A stretch of DNA of 64,000 nt from Heterobilharzia americana (Eukaryota > Platyhelminthes > Trematoda > Strigeidida > Schistosomatidae). Location of the stretch: the NCBI GenBank assembly GCA_944470555.2, contig OX104127.1, positions 43,203,934-43,267,933 on the forward strand. Reading direction: 5' to 3'. The notes below the pieces were generated by a model, which had not been told where the DNA came from, did no database searches, and saw only the letters and a list, made by a program, of their open reading frames with translations. Each line of letters starts with the position of its first letter. Within the stretch, counting starts at the first letter, position 1. The translations under genes and the position numbers were made by a program. This document shows, in pieces, positions 36,911-50,235 of this stretch.

Positions 36911-38665
36911 TGGTTTTAATTGCTGCAAACAAATTCACAATTTGGACATTTAACCCATATTACGGTGAGAATACAACGTTTAGAACTGTCGGTCGAAGAA
37001 GTGAAGTTAGACGAATTCCTCTGACTGGCATTATTACATAAGGTTTTATGGAAGCTGAGGTTTTCTCACATTTTCGAACACACCATTCAACACCATTACT
37101 AGTGGAATTTCATTCAGTTAATCTGACTTCGAAATGTTCAGTCTGTTATATGACATCATTATTTAGAGCATACTAGTGAAACTGACTAAAACGACTTAAA
37201 TCGCCATAAAGATATGCATACGTTAGGGGTAAAAATATTTTTGTCTTGGTCCAACATTCGCAAAACCTTAAAAAGGGACTATCCGACTTCAGACTTTGGA
37301 AATGCTAACATTGTGCTTAAAAAGGATTCATAAAATTTACCTCTCAACTGTAGAAAGAAATTGTGAGTCAGCGCGAGAGTTGTCAATCTAACCGGCCTGT
37401 GAAACATGATGAAATCTTTTAAAGAAACAACGGAAGACCATGAAATGAATGACTCACTATCAATGCAGACATCTTGGAATCTCACAAAATGAAATGAAAC
37501 AAACAGTGACCTTCTGAAGGCTTTTGGACGGCAGTACTTCAATTCATAGCATCAACAAGAATGCCCACACACAGGCATGAATAACGTCGAGAATGCACAT
37601 TTGCAAGTAATGAACGATAATACAAGAAGTAGCAAGTGAAACTTGGGAGCAAGATTCACCGAATACCTTGAATCCCCTTTTGATACGTGAGTTGCTCATT
37701 ATCCTTCGTACGCGCATGGATATATTGCACAGAGATGTGGGGATGTTTCATCTAGCTTTGTTTTTTGATGAAACCCCAATTCAGTAACTAAAGCTCGAAA
37801 TGCAATGTCAATTGTTCAAATGGAGAAAGTAAAGCAAAACAATAGTTCATATAACCATTAGGTTTTGTCAACTTCGTAGATTTATAAAATCTCTTACTCT
37901 GTGGAGTTCATTAATCTATGAAGTTTGCAGCATCTTACTTATCACCACCAATCCATGTACTTGCTCAAGTTGATTGAGTTTGTACTCAACAATCAGATAC
38001 TTCGTAGGCACATTTTGTGTCTTGCACCTGTAGTGCATCGAGTGTTCGTCGCATGGTCAATCTTGTCATGCGGCAACAATGTTAAGAGGGGGTAACAACA
38101 CAACCATATAGCACTATTGCCGCCCGATGTCGAATGTTGGTATTCAGTCGGCAGTATAATTTGCTTGGCGTGTTTTGTGTACTTGTTGGCACTAGTCAGT
38201 AGGGTGTATATATGACCCTGAAGAAACTAATGTTCCCTGTAGGTTGAGAACTAGTTTCACCGTCAGAACCAAAGTTGTGGACTTCAGACTTGTTGATTTT
38301 GGATATGAAGGAGTCACCTAACCTAACCAGTTAATAAAAACATTTTGCACGCACTTTTGTTTGGTGAGGAAATGAAATCAGACTCCTAGGCTGTGACGGA
38401 GATTCGGTGTGTTTGTTAAGTGTCGATGAAGTCTGTTCTCGTATACAATATGAAGTTATTTATTATTCATTGTAAGTTTATTTGCATCGTTTATCGTGTG
38501 ATAATACTAATATTTCCAATGGTTAAAACCAATGCTCATACTCAAATTTGTCACTACTGCCTACCTTCACCTTAGAAAAAAAATAATAATCAGAACACCT
38601 AATTGGAGCAATGAAAATAACCATTCTAGATAGTAATGTTTCGCTCAGAACGTTATTCGACTCAC
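36911..38665. other. Spacer of the large inverted repeat, right part
   Basis: No gene recognised; the longest frame is 87 codons on the - strand (37279-37542). It contains a dispersed repeat near 38160-38260. TATA-like and poly-A-like words are frequent but not informative. Confidence 0.5.
38160..38260 (+). repeat. Dispersed repeat, also near 47398
   Basis: The pattern 'ttggcactagtcagtaggg' followed by a 'gaccctgaagaaact' block matches 47398-47465 at roughly 70-75 percent by eye. The repeat class is not identified. Confidence 0.4.
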
Positions 38666-41600
38666 CCACACTGAATGTCACTTTGTCATTCACTTTCTCA
38701 ATTTTCCGTTATGTTATAAGCACAATCACTTCTAAATGTTAGCGACACAATCAATGTGCAGCAGAACCAAGTGAAATCATATTGACCATTAATGGACACC
38801 CGTCGAAAACATAGCATTCCCATGATGGACACTGTTATTGCAAAGAAATTTGAAGTATACCGTGACAAACAAATTTTTCTGAGTGCAACACACAAACACA
38901 TACCGACACGTATTAGAACTGTGATTGGCTGAATGTTGGTAAGAAATACAGAACACATAATTATAAATAGCACAGTAGGTTTTGAGACTTCAACCTCAAT
39001 CATTACCAATGTACTCAGATCACATTCGAAACAGACAAGTTATTGCATTCTTGAAGTCTTGCTTCCTGATATCTACCACTTACATACTAATGCTGCTGTT
39101 GTTTCATGCAAAATCTGGTTCAGCTGGTGGAGTGAGGAGTGAGTTTGTGTACTGCTCGATTGTCTAATCATTTTCGAGCGTATTTGAAACGCATATGCAG
39201 TTATTCGAGCATTGTTTACTTTTATAGGAACAGCGGGTGGAAGTGTAATGTCCAGATAGTGGCAATCGGCAGCGTGTTCCAGTGACAACGAGAATTGATG
39301 ATGTTCCATCCAATCAAGACAAGTCAGGATAAATCAAATCATGTCTAATCTGATTTGATCCAATCGAACCTATGTAGCCCTCGTTGTTTACTGTTCAACT
39401 GAAATAAAAATGATGACGACGATCTTGTTATCTTTACTCGAGTGTTTTGGAAGCATGAGTAGACGCGGTGGACATGGATGGTGTAAAACTGTGCAATTTC
39501 ATGGTGAGTGCTACTCGAACTGACCAATTTGATCTATTGAAAATCAATTGGGGAGTTGATTTCCCTTCACGTTCCTCAGTATTTGTGGGCAGCATTATTC
39601 ACTGTCATTGATATCACTATGTTCCATAGCTATTCAGTGTATAATATAGGTTATTAAATGTAGCCGGTGTTTACTGATACTGGACAAAATTGTTTTCAAC
39701 AAGCGTATTTGTGGTTTGCACAAGTGCAGAAGATTATGACAGACTGGCCACCCGATGGCGATTGTGCAATAATATGTTTGCGAATTTTGGGATGTGTGAC
39801 ACAGCCTGATGACGTGTGTTCCAAGCACTTTCAGAATTAATCATGTCTGACATCTCTACTATAATAATAGTAATAATATCCACTTTATTCCAAACAATTT
39901 TTGGGGCAATTCGAATCTCTCAGCATATGCTATCACGAGAGTTGATAGCTTTCAGAAACACTGGGATACAATTGAAGAAGTATTTTCAAGAATATTCTGT
40001 TACAATTGCCAACACACTACTTATGAAATCTATATGATGTTATGTAATTGCAATGTCCATTTATTAATGGTGTTACTGTCCATTCATTTGGAATACATTC
40101 AAGTGTGGTAGTGTAATACGAAGAAAGTACCGAGCTTGACATGCTTGCAATGATGCATGGTTGGGTACACTTACCGTCGGTCGATGTGTAGACATCAGGG
40201 AGACGTGAATGTAGTTACCACTGAGCAACTTTCATTAGTGTAGTAAAACTGAGGTTCTTAGCGCCGCATGTTTTCGCTTGCGACAACACGCGAATCCTCC
40301 CTACGAGTTTGAGTGCAACTGAAGCTTTTATTATAGAAAAGGTGCTCGCATGGCACTGTTCAGTTTATTAGGAATATGATAACTGACTGTGAAGACGCTC
40401 CTAATATCAACTCGGTGTGCAGTTTCAACCAGATTTCAGATGGTTGTGTCATGTAGTGATCGTGTTTGTCATTCGGTTAACCAGGATGGAGCATGTCGGA
40501 AAATCAGACAATAGACTAGCCTAATAACACGTTCAATGTAGCCTACTTCATAGGAGCAGTTGTAATGGAGCTTTTCTATGGAGTAGGTGAAACCTCACAC
40601 CTGATCTTCAATTCACGAGTTCAGCGTCGGTCAAATGTAGAGTAACGTTGATGCACTGAATGCTTGTTTATGGCATTGTTCGGTGATCCAGTTCACTCTG
40701 TGTGCTGACAGGGAGGATGAAGCGCGGAAGAGAGCAGTGATCACTTGCAATGAAGAAGATGAAGCATCTTGTTGACTTGTTTATGAAGTGAAATAGAGAT
40801 GAATAACTCGATCATACATAACCTATAGGTAATACAGTTAGATAAAGCAATCATTTTGGTCGAGATATTTTCTTCAATGATAAGAGTGTAACACTGTTTC
40901 CCTGTATGTGATGCCTGATTTAGGATGAGCAATTTCGAAGTTTCACAGTTTACATCAACTCAGGCAACATGATAAACTGAAATGTGAATGCGTTTTGCAC
41001 ATGTTTATGTGGGTGGAAAAGGCGCCGTGTTTTCAGCTTATCGCCATCCATCAGCAGGTGTAGTACAGTCGTAGAAAGGAGTTCTTATCAGTTCCATGAA
41101 GCACACACACTTGCACGCAAAGAAAGCGGGGTAATCACTCATCAACGTTCCAGCGTTGTGTGCATGACAGTCAGATGAGAATTGTAAATAGTATAAAGTT
41201 GAGTTTATGTTACATTGAAAGGAGGACATGGACACGAGAGATTTAGTCTCAGGTGTGAGGGAAGTGAATGGAAAACAGGTAGGTATACCGTCAATTGTGA
41301 CTTCCACCTCTGCATTGCTAGAGCTTCACCACTGCATACAGATGGTGTGAGTGACACATTCTGATATCTGATCTCCGATGACTGCTATGTGAACATAAGT
41401 CACTCTCTTCTCCACTAATGATTACTCAGAATATTTTCATCTGATTTTTTCACACACTTCGCAATAATCTCCTTCGTCTTCGTTCTCCAAGAAGATCGTA
41501 TCAATGTGAAATATTTCTCACCTCACCTCGTACTACTACCACCCTAACTTTCACAACACAAAACGGTGTCCTGACTACAATTCGTTTTGACTGACACAGT

Positions 41601-42660
41601 CATAACTACCTTGCTTCCAGTAACGGTCTATTCGTGTGTTCTCCTATTGATGCTTCTATCTATTGTGTGTGGATTTCTACATCCTGCGGCGAAATTCTAG
41701 AAGATAAATGTCTTTTACCCTTCATATTGCATTGAATATATATTGGTAGGACAGGTTTCTTGGAAACTGAAATCAGTCTTGACACATAAACCACATCGCT
41801 GCAAATAACAGATTTTTAATCGACAAAGCTGTGGGAACACGTTATTCCACCTGTCGTTCAATGCAGACATGCTTCTGGTGACGAAGCACAAATATACCAG
41901 ATAAAATGTTGTCAGTTGTGGCATCATTTTCATGCATCCATCACTTTTACAATACAGATACCCAATGGAACGTGGAGTGAACATCATTTTCACAGAGAAG
42001 CAGTATCTGTTTCACCTCTATTTCACCTCGAGTGGTAAAAGTAATTCACACTATTCTCAGATGACGTCGGTGGTGAAAGAGGTTAGTGAAGAAGAGTTTG
42101 AGTCACTTTCTACTCACATGGATATTCATCTTTCTCGATGACAGTTTCATGAGTATGAAGTATGATGTTATACTTCCGATGACTAAGTGTGTACTAGCCG
42201 ACAGAGGCATCTCCATTTCTTTTCAGTTTTATTCCCTGGGATTCTATGTAGCACTTATACTGACTTCTCAGATAACCTGCTATGCCATCCTTTTATAACT
42301 TTTGCTCTAAAGCAATCATAGGATAGGTTCGTATTTCGCAGGACCACACTATTCATATTGCAATATTTTCATGTATTTTTCCCCTTATCTATTTCACGCT
42401 GCAGGATGTAATGCTTCATAGGATAAGATAACTCTTTCTTTTCTTTCGGTCAGTTGTATGTCACCTGAGCAGGTTATCCATGGATATGCCTTTAACTGTC
42501 AGGAGACGACTGTGAAATATTTGCACTGTGAACAGTATTCAGAGTGCTTGTATAAAGGGAACAATTATCAGCAGCAAAAATTGTGCATTTCACTGTGTAT
42601 AAGTGAAACAACTATCTGGATCACTTCTCCCACATGCAACCACTCGAGTGACTGTCTCGA

Positions 42661-42876
42661 ATGGCTAATCAAGGCCAGATGCTTGAGTGGAACCCAGATG
42701 GGAAACGACGAGTTGAGTGTTCGAGGGTGTAATGGAGGAGATGGTGTGAGGATGAAATGAAAGGTTATGGGCACTCGTGGTGCCAGGTTGACACGACTGC
42801 AGAGAAGAGTGTGCAATGGAGACGTGCTACTGAAGCCCTATATTCCACTAGGAACCAAAGGGGAAAATAATAATGG
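42661..42876 (+). mobile_element. RTE 3' tail in right arm
   Basis: Mirror of 28345-28560, ending in a TAA-rich stretch. Same truncation point, so both derive from a single insertion. Confidence 0.8.
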
Positions 42877-43999
42877 TAATAATGATTCATTTCAAATGTC
42901 TGAAGGTGATAAGAGGCGGTGAAATGAAATGAACTCATTTTAGTCTACCAATGTCTTTCTTCTTGCTTTATTAAGAAATTAGAATGATGAGATTCGTTTT
43001 CAATAAATATAGATGAACAAAGTTAATGAGTCTTTTGTCAAACAGTACTTTGAAAAATATACTTTGGAAGTTTGACACACAATGCTGTAGTGAAAATGCT
43101 TTGAACTAAGTCAGTGAATACTTAAAACAATTTATTCAACACTAGACATGTATAGTGAATCACTAATCTTCACATTCTTACATAAATTGTTGTTAATATG
43201 ACTTTCCAGCTTAACTAGCCTATAAACAGTTAAGCATACAGTATCAAAATAAATACTTTTAGATGTCCATTGTACCTTTTCGTCTCAGTAACAATTGTAT
43301 GTAGTCGTGTAGTCTTTAAGGTCATCACTTCTATCTTGTATCCATCACTTATTCACTGGTCATAACCATTTTTCTATCAACTTGAAAATCCATATCTAGA
43401 TGATTTACAAACGAGTTGAGTTGATTACTGTTAGCCGCACATTTCTAAAATTCGAAATTTCTTCTATTTTGAATTTACTCCTTTACCCTTTTATGTATAC
43501 AGTTTTATGTCTTGTAGATGCCTTCAAATTTTGTGCCGATGATTTTGTCGATAATGGTAACGAAAGCTCCATGATTAAATTGTCCACCTAAGAGAGCACA
43601 ATACCATCAAAATTATCCACCTGAGCTACAAATATTCTCCATCAGCTTTATGTCTACTGACTAAGATCAAGTAGTGTAGCTCATGATGTTTACTTGTCTT
43701 CATTTTTGATTGTTCATTTCCTTTATCATATTTTATTCGTCATTTAACATATTAGAGTACTGATATCTTTCCTGCTTTATGAGTGTCCTGTGCTCCTTCC
43801 GGTTATTTTCGTGATGCTATATCTCCCTTCTCTTGAATATTTGTTTAGATCATGCCTTTCATCTCACCCCAGGAATACGCTCATTCTCCTCTCATTCATT
43901 ATGGAAACAGCTTTGCTGCCTATATTCTCTTCGTTGACGATAAGTCTAAACACAAGAAATATTTTACTCTTTCAAATTTTACTAAATTACTAATGATGG

Positions 44000-44176
44000 T
44001 TAGTGCCTAGCAGTGGAGTCTATGATGTGCATTTCGTCCTATTTGGGACTCGTCAGTTGGATGCACCTGCCAGCTCCCAGTAATTGATGCTGTCCTCACC
44101 GGGGTTCGGAATCGATTAGCGATCGCTCCAAACGTAAGAACATTTTCCACTAGACCACTGAGCCACGATAGCCACT
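44000..44176 (-). mobile_element. Hammerhead SINE in right arm
   Basis: Mirror of the element at 27061-27240. Box A lies at 44157-44147. One base differs in the tRNA-like head (G to A, just upstream of box A). The ribozyme portion is unchanged. Confidence 0.75.
44012..44066 (-). ncRNA. Hammerhead ribozyme, right arm
   Basis: CTGACGA at 44056-44050, GAAA at 44035-44032, predicted cleavage after the C at 44024, all read on the - strand. It is identical to the left-arm ribozyme, so the two would be transcribed toward the centre of the inverted repeat. Confidence 0.75.
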
Positions 44177-44200
44177 TGTTGCCTGACGAGTATAGTTTTA

Positions 44201-44405
44201 GTATAATTGCTTGTATTGTATACTGTGGTTGATTAGACAGATTTGATCTGCCTCTATTGACATATGGGCTCCTGTACGGATGCCTCGATATACCTGTGTT
44301 CTAATCATAGTAAAGATAGATAGAAGCACTCACACAGGAGCCCATATGCCAACAGAGACAGATCAATTGTGTCCGGCCAACGACGGTACAATACAAGCGA
44401 TAATT
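44201..44405. repeat. Imperfect hairpin, right arm copy
   Basis: Mirror of 26832-27036, with the same arm mismatches and the same distance from the SINE. Confidence 0.8.
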
Positions 44406-44849
44406 CTATTTACTAAACTACGATAAGCAACTGAAAGAAGCAACTCAGTCATGTTACACTTTGAATTGACCGGGCACCTTCATTTCTTTTCATAGTTTTA
44501 TTCATCTTTATTCTGCATCGAAAAAGGGAGAAGGCTTTTCTTGCGTTTCTCCAATTTCCAAGGTACTTCTGGTGGACATTACACCCTTTCCCTTTAATTA
44601 GTCTGTGTGGTTGATAGAAGGTTGACATATTTCGCTGACAATATTTTTTCTTTGGTGGCCAAATCAATTAGAGGAATTGTAAAACTTTTTTTGAACACAG
44701 AATTACTTTGGTAACTTTGGTAGTGTCCAGTGGATGCAGATATAAATTATGTGGAACGTTTTTTGTGAGTGATAAATAATTATGGAAACGTTTCTTGTAT
44801 CCACCATATAGGCAAGTATTTGTCCTTTACTCAGCTATGATGCGTGGTG

Positions 44850-47800
44850 CTAGGAATTTCGGTCATCCACTGGTCTAATTATTTTCCTTATATAACCGAC
44901 AAATGCACATGGTATCTTACTATTCATTGATATACATGTAATCCTCAGTTGTTTTGTTGGATCCAATTGTTCGACCAAACAAAATGCACATGTAATAGGC
45001 TGAATCAAGAAGTTCATCCTTAATCTTTCCATCTGTTTGGCCTACTGTAGAGAATTTGACAGTGTCTCAGTAATGAATGTATCGTTAGGTGCTCTTTTCA
45101 AACACTATCTCACCAATGATGCAACCTATGAATCCAAGAGGAAGTTGTTTAATGAACATGTGTTTCTCAATGTAGGCTTCATTATTCCATATTAGATTTG
45201 TCCATTTAATATAGCAGTTTTTTAGCATGATTTATTGTTTACAATCATCTCAAAGGAGTGACATAATTTTCTGCTTTGAGTCTAGTAGCCCTATTGTGTT
45301 TCACTCATTTATTTGGTGATAAAATTTTCTACATATATAGAATCTGTGTTGCATCTTTTCAATTACAAGTGTTAAGCATTGAACTGATGAACATAGATTC
45401 AGTATGATGAACGTCTATCTCCACTTAACTACAATAGGTCACAGGATTGTAACTCTGTGTCATTTTGTTGTGTGATTTTGTGCTAGCGTATGCATATTGA
45501 TGACTGAATTCTTCTCTAAATTAGTCATGTTATTAGGCTTTGTCAATGCAGACTCAACTTGGTTTCATTCGGCTTGTTTGATCTATGTACTCGACCTCAC
45601 ATTCAGTAAATTAAATCATTCTATCCGATTAGGTCTCTATAATCCTTGATTCAAAACGCTTGCCTCTGAGATAGTTTGTAGGTTTGAACTTAGTCTCAAC
45701 TCCAGCCTTTTTGAGAGTTGTACCTAGGGATTCTGATTTCCTATCATTATATAGTTACACTAAAGAGATCTTGAATTTCTTCATATTCGTGTTGCGATCA
45801 TGATTCATATCACTACTTGATTTTTTCATCATAAAATGTCATAGATAACTAAATATCCATTCATCTATAATAAAAATAAACAAACCAAACATAACTGTAA
45901 TATTAATTTTGATGCTGAACATTGGAAGATGTTAGTCACATTTCATGACAGGAATTTGCCAGTCAGGTTGATTAATTATGGCTTGGTTGTGAAATAAATG
46001 GTTCTGTTAGTACTGTTGAGAATATTGATTATCTATAATTTCATTACTGTCTCATTTCTCATGTTTATTTATCCGATAAATATTGATATGCTACAGTACA
46101 TTGACTGGTCACTAAAGAGTAAACAATTCCATATTTCATAATCCAAAGTGTTGACTAAGTTCTATCCACTACATGTTACTGTATAATATTCACTATGAGA
46201 CGATAACAATTTCGGTTTCAGGGTTAAATTTTTTTTCTGTCAAAAGTTTTCACTTACTATTGGGTTTCTAAGAATGCGACTTATTTCTTACCAGTGAACT
46301 GCAATTCATTCGTTTAAGCATTTGACTTTGAGCAAGTAGATTTAAACCTGTTCCATCTATTGAGGTTTTGGTAGCCAGGTAGTATCATTAGCCTTTATAC
46401 AACAATGTGTCGATAATTGCTTACCGCACAGAGCTGCATGTGGTTTATGAATGGATTTTGATTTCGTAATAAATGAACTTGGAAATATTTGTTTTAGGCG
46501 CATGTTATATACGCTTAACATTGTATCATTGTGGAATACGACAGGTAATTTACCAATAAGTGGCTTATTTGTAATGATAAGCACCAAAACATTAGAAATG
46601 ATACAGCAGACGGTTTATCAACTTGAAGGATAGTTTTATAATGATAGATAATGAAGATAACTGGAATGGATATTACATTTGTGTGGACCTGAAAGACATA
46701 TGATAGGGATTTGATAGCTGGGTGAAATAAAAAACATCTTAGCAATCCACTATAAATTTTCACAGATAAGTGAAGATGAATATAATAGCCAAAATTAAAG
46801 TTAATGAAGGAAAGATGACGATTATGTTGTATAAAAACATTCTTATAACTTGAAGGCTAACAGATACCTGTGCAGATACAGAAGTAGATGAGAAACGGCC
46901 TGGCATAATTGCATGATATTTCCAGTTACTACACATCAGCATATAAAGAATGAAGAGGAGAAGAGGAAGGGAAATCAGTTAAAAAATTTATGTAAACAGT
47001 ATTCAAAATATCGTCGAACAAGAAATTATAATTAGACACACAAAGATATATTAATGTTCCGATGAAAATAAGTCATTTATTCGTCTGCTTGACTGAAATC
47101 CACTTTGAATATTTTTTTCTAGAATCCATCCTAGTTGTCAAATGAACTTCAGTCAGAATATCTACAATTGTCTACCCTATTCAGATCAGCCATGGGAGAC
47201 TTCAAGAATTATTCCATCTTATTATTTCTTTTAGTACATTTGTAACCTAATGCTACTTCCGCAAGAATTGGAGAAGATAAGGAAAAGGTAGTCGTAATAT
47301 ATGTTTCAGATATCATAAAAGATGAAGACAGAAGTAGTTCTCTCATTTTAAATGATTAGAGGCAGTTGGGGGGGGGGACCGGTAAATCTAAGTTTCGTGT
47401 CTGCTGGCACTTGTCAGCAGGGCATATCTGTTACCTTGAGAAAACTGATATCTGTTGAGAGATGCCAGCCCACCTCGCTTAGTGTTGTGTTGAATGAAGT
47501 TCAATATTTTGATGCTTTTAACCGTCCAATCAACCAGCCAACACAATCAGGTATAGACACAGATAGTTTGTATTAAAAAAGGTGAAGAAAGCATCTGAAA
47601 CATTACCAAGTTGTTATTCACAGTAAAAAGAGGAATAAATTTCAACGACTGTAACTTCTAGAAGCTTTTAGTCAGTTACGAAATATTCACCAATAAAATC
47701 AATGACTTTCAAGTTGGAAGAAGAGTACATATAAGACAAAGTTAAATGAATGCTGCAAGGGCAGTTATGCTAAATGTATACCACCCAATATAATCATACT

Positions 47801-48579
47801 ACCAGATAATAATAATATCTAGCACAACCGATACACAGAGAAACAAAGGAGTAAAAAGATGATTTCACATATAAACTCTTATTAGCATAATATGTTTATC
47901 ACTTTGGTTATTGTTTCTCATGGTATCCAATGTTCTTAGTCATTTCTTGACTTGAATATTATCAACCTGACACTTCAAATTTCATTCAGTTACTTGACCA
48001 ATAGGATTTTTTAAAGCATTTTAGGTGTGAAAACTTGTCACATTCTTTGAATCTTATTGGGCTGAATCTGTGTCATAACTAGCTATAGAAGTGAAATTCT
48101 GGACACATGATTTTCGTTTGTCAGTTACTTATCAATCCTTTTTACATTTGCATCAACATATTCGACCTGCAACATATACTGCTTAACAAAGAGCTAAAGT
48201 TTCTCATCTCAGTTGTTTTACATGTTCTTGTGTCTGAAACTGTGTTCGTTTATGTTACAAACGATATTTAAGTAAACCCAGTAATCGATAACTTGCTTTG
48301 TGACACAAAAATATATCATTTCAATTGACATAATGAATTTTAACGAAAGAAATTCAGTTTTTACTCCACAAATCAAATATTTACTTCCTAACAGCCCATG
48401 CACACTAAAAACTTAGGTTCCACCTAACCAATATCCTATAATTTTGAAATGAAATCATTTCTGTTTCAAGGTCATAAGCGTAACCAACCAATCAGCAATT
48501 CATAGGTAAACTAAAAATGTCTTTGACTTGAGAATAATCATTTGCTTACCTTTCACTTGATCAACAGACGCTTTCAGCA
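44850..48579. other. AT-rich DNA, no gene recognised
   Basis: The longest frames are 60-82 codons (46515-46763, 46357-46587, 47352-47576) with no recognised domain. A G10 run lies at 47367-47376. Part of this could hold the promoter or 5' exons of the stress protein gene just downstream, but no specific signal is convincing. Confidence 0.5.
47398..47540 (+). repeat. Dispersed repeat, partner of 38160-38260
   Basis: It shares 'ggcacttgtcagcagggc' and the following 'ttgagaaaact' block with the copy in the inverted-repeat spacer. It begins shortly after a G10 run. Class unknown. Confidence 0.4.
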
Positions 48580-49062
48580 ATGGAAATTTGTGTAAAGAAA
48601 CGAAGAATTGTATTGATGCCTATCGATGGTAGTGGACATTCTTTACGTGCATTTCAATGGTATTTAGATAACCTGAGAAATGAAAATGATGAATTACATT
48701 TCGTCTTAATTATTCAACCTATTTTCGCAACACCAACAATTGAATTGGCCATGGCTTCACCTCCAGTAACCGACATCATGCAATCAGTGCAAGAGAACAT
48801 TGAAGATGGGAAAAGAATTTTGAAAAAATACTTACTGAATGCAAACAATCTTGGCATTGTCTGTCAGGCTTTTATCCATGTAGGTACTAAACTTGGCTCA
48901 CTACTGGTGAAAATATCTCAAGAACAAAAGACAAATCTTATAGTTATGGGGACAAGAGGACTTGGAATAATTGGTCGTACAATACTGGGTAGTGTAACAA
49001 ACTATGTATTACATCATGCTAAAACACCACTAGTGGTCGTACCTCCTCCAGTAAAACAATAG
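48580..49062 (+). CDS. Universal stress protein (UspA domain)
   Basis: This is a 160-codon complete frame, a normal length for a single-domain universal stress protein. The first strand is RRIVLMPIDGSGHS (residues 8-21) with Asp15, which in the family contacts the nucleotide base. The second half carries GTKLGSLLVKISQEQKTNLIVMGTRGLG. The ATP-binding signature G-2X-G-9X-G-S is exact: G124, G127, G137, S138. It ends in a KTPLVVVPPP strand, the family terminus. These small cytosolic ATP-binding proteins are numerous in schistosomes and are linked to stress response; the partner or substrate here is unknown. The start at 48580 is the first Met in frame. A possible splice acceptor (CAACAG) lies about 15 bases upstream, so a 5' untranslated exon is possible. 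No intron breaks the coding part. It is the only clearly intact host gene in the window. Confidence 0.92.
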   Translation: MEICVKKRRIVLMPIDGSGHSLRAFQWYLDNLRNENDELHFVLIIQPIFATPTIELAMASPPVTDIMQSVQENIEDGKRILKKYLLNANNLGIVCQAFIHVGTKLGSLLVKISQEQKTNLIVMGTRGLGIIGRTILGSVTNYVLHHAKTPLVVVPPPVKQ

Positions 49063-49790
49063 ATTATGCTAATCAGTAACGTTTTAATCCTTATCTAACT
49101 GGTGGTAATTTTTAACGATACTGTATGTCATTGTTTGCATATACGAATATAATTTCTTAACTGATCATTATTTCGTTCTATTTTACAAACATCATCCTAG
49201 GACCGGAGTATACATCTGCATTTCTGGATATGTATAAAGAATTTCAAAGCTTTTTTCAAACAAACAGTAGGAAACTAATATCTCTGCTAATAAGCTCATA
49301 TGATAGGGTATAAGTGTGGTCATATCATTTGAAAGGTAGATTGATATAAATCAGTGTAAACGAAGCGAGTATTGTAAATGAACTGCTTGCTATACAATAC
49401 CAAAGTATTTTTTGTGATTGAGCCAAGTTGAATTTTTTATATCCAATTGACGCCTCATACAGGTGTTCAAAGTGGTTCCCTTGTTTTTCCTCTAAATTTG
49501 TATCGAGAAAAATAGTATCATATTCGATATATTCTATCAAAAAATATAAGCGGTTAGAAAACACTCGTACTGTATCACCTAGCCAAACCTAGAGATTAGC
49601 GTGAGTGATTTTTAACTGTTCTTTTTTTTCAGTAGTATATTTCGTTAGTCTATAACACTTTCTGTCAGAGATTGCACTTTCTGACCTTGGTTAGGTGTTT
49701 TCTAATGGATTCCTGGTTGAAACCATAGTTGACCAGTGGAAAAATAAATCAGCCGTGAAAAGCATTAAGGTGAACCATTCAATTTGTAAG
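49063..49790. other. Downstream of stress protein gene, no gene
   Basis: Probable 3' UTR and intergenic DNA. An AATATA word near 49145 and an AATAAA near 49744 are candidate polyadenylation signals; neither is decisive. Confidence 0.4.
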
Positions 49791-49801
49791 TAATTTAAAA
49801 T
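49791..49801. repeat. Target-site duplication of RTE copy B, 3' side
   Basis: 'taatttaaaat' here is repeated exactly at 53107-53117 on the other side of the element. Confidence 0.75.
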
Positions 49802-50235
49802 TATTATTTTTATTATTAGTCCCTTGGGTTCCTAGTGGAACATAGGGCTTCAGTAGCACGCCTCCAGTGACCTCTGTTCTCTGAGATCTTTAGAACCTGG
49901 TTCCACGACAGCCCAGAAGCTCTCATTTCCTCTTCGCACGATCTCCTCCATGTCACCCTCGGACGTCCAACTCGTCGCTTCCCATGGGGATTCCACTCGA
50001 GTGACTGGCCTGACGCGTGATGTCCTCAGTCGGCCTTCTCAGTGCATGCCCAATCCATCTCCACTTCCTCCTGCATATTTGCTGCGTGATAGGTTCTTGG
50101 TTGGTTCGTTCCCAGAGCATCTTGTTGCTTATTCTTTCTGGCAATCCATCTGATCTTCAGTAGCGAGCAGCGTAAGCAGTTGTTTATGAATGTCTGTAGT
50201 TTATTGGAAATCCCTTTCGTGACTCGCCAAGTCTC

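Larger units (their letters stand above)
38666..44849. repeat. Large inverted repeat, right arm (6184 bp)
   Basis: Reverse complement of 26388-32555 with a 16-bp extra segment at about 43220-43235 and very few substitutions. All internal landmarks of the left arm are mirrored: RTE tail (42661-42876), hammerhead SINE (44000-44176) and hairpin (44201-44405). The flanking sequences on the outer side (44850 onward) and inner side are unrelated to those of the left arm. Confidence 0.95.

Noticed and set aside
44850..45032. A - strand 60-codon frame just outside the right arm, considered as retroelement coding.
   Set aside because: No recognisable motif; it neither continues the Penelope reading nor matches other elements here.
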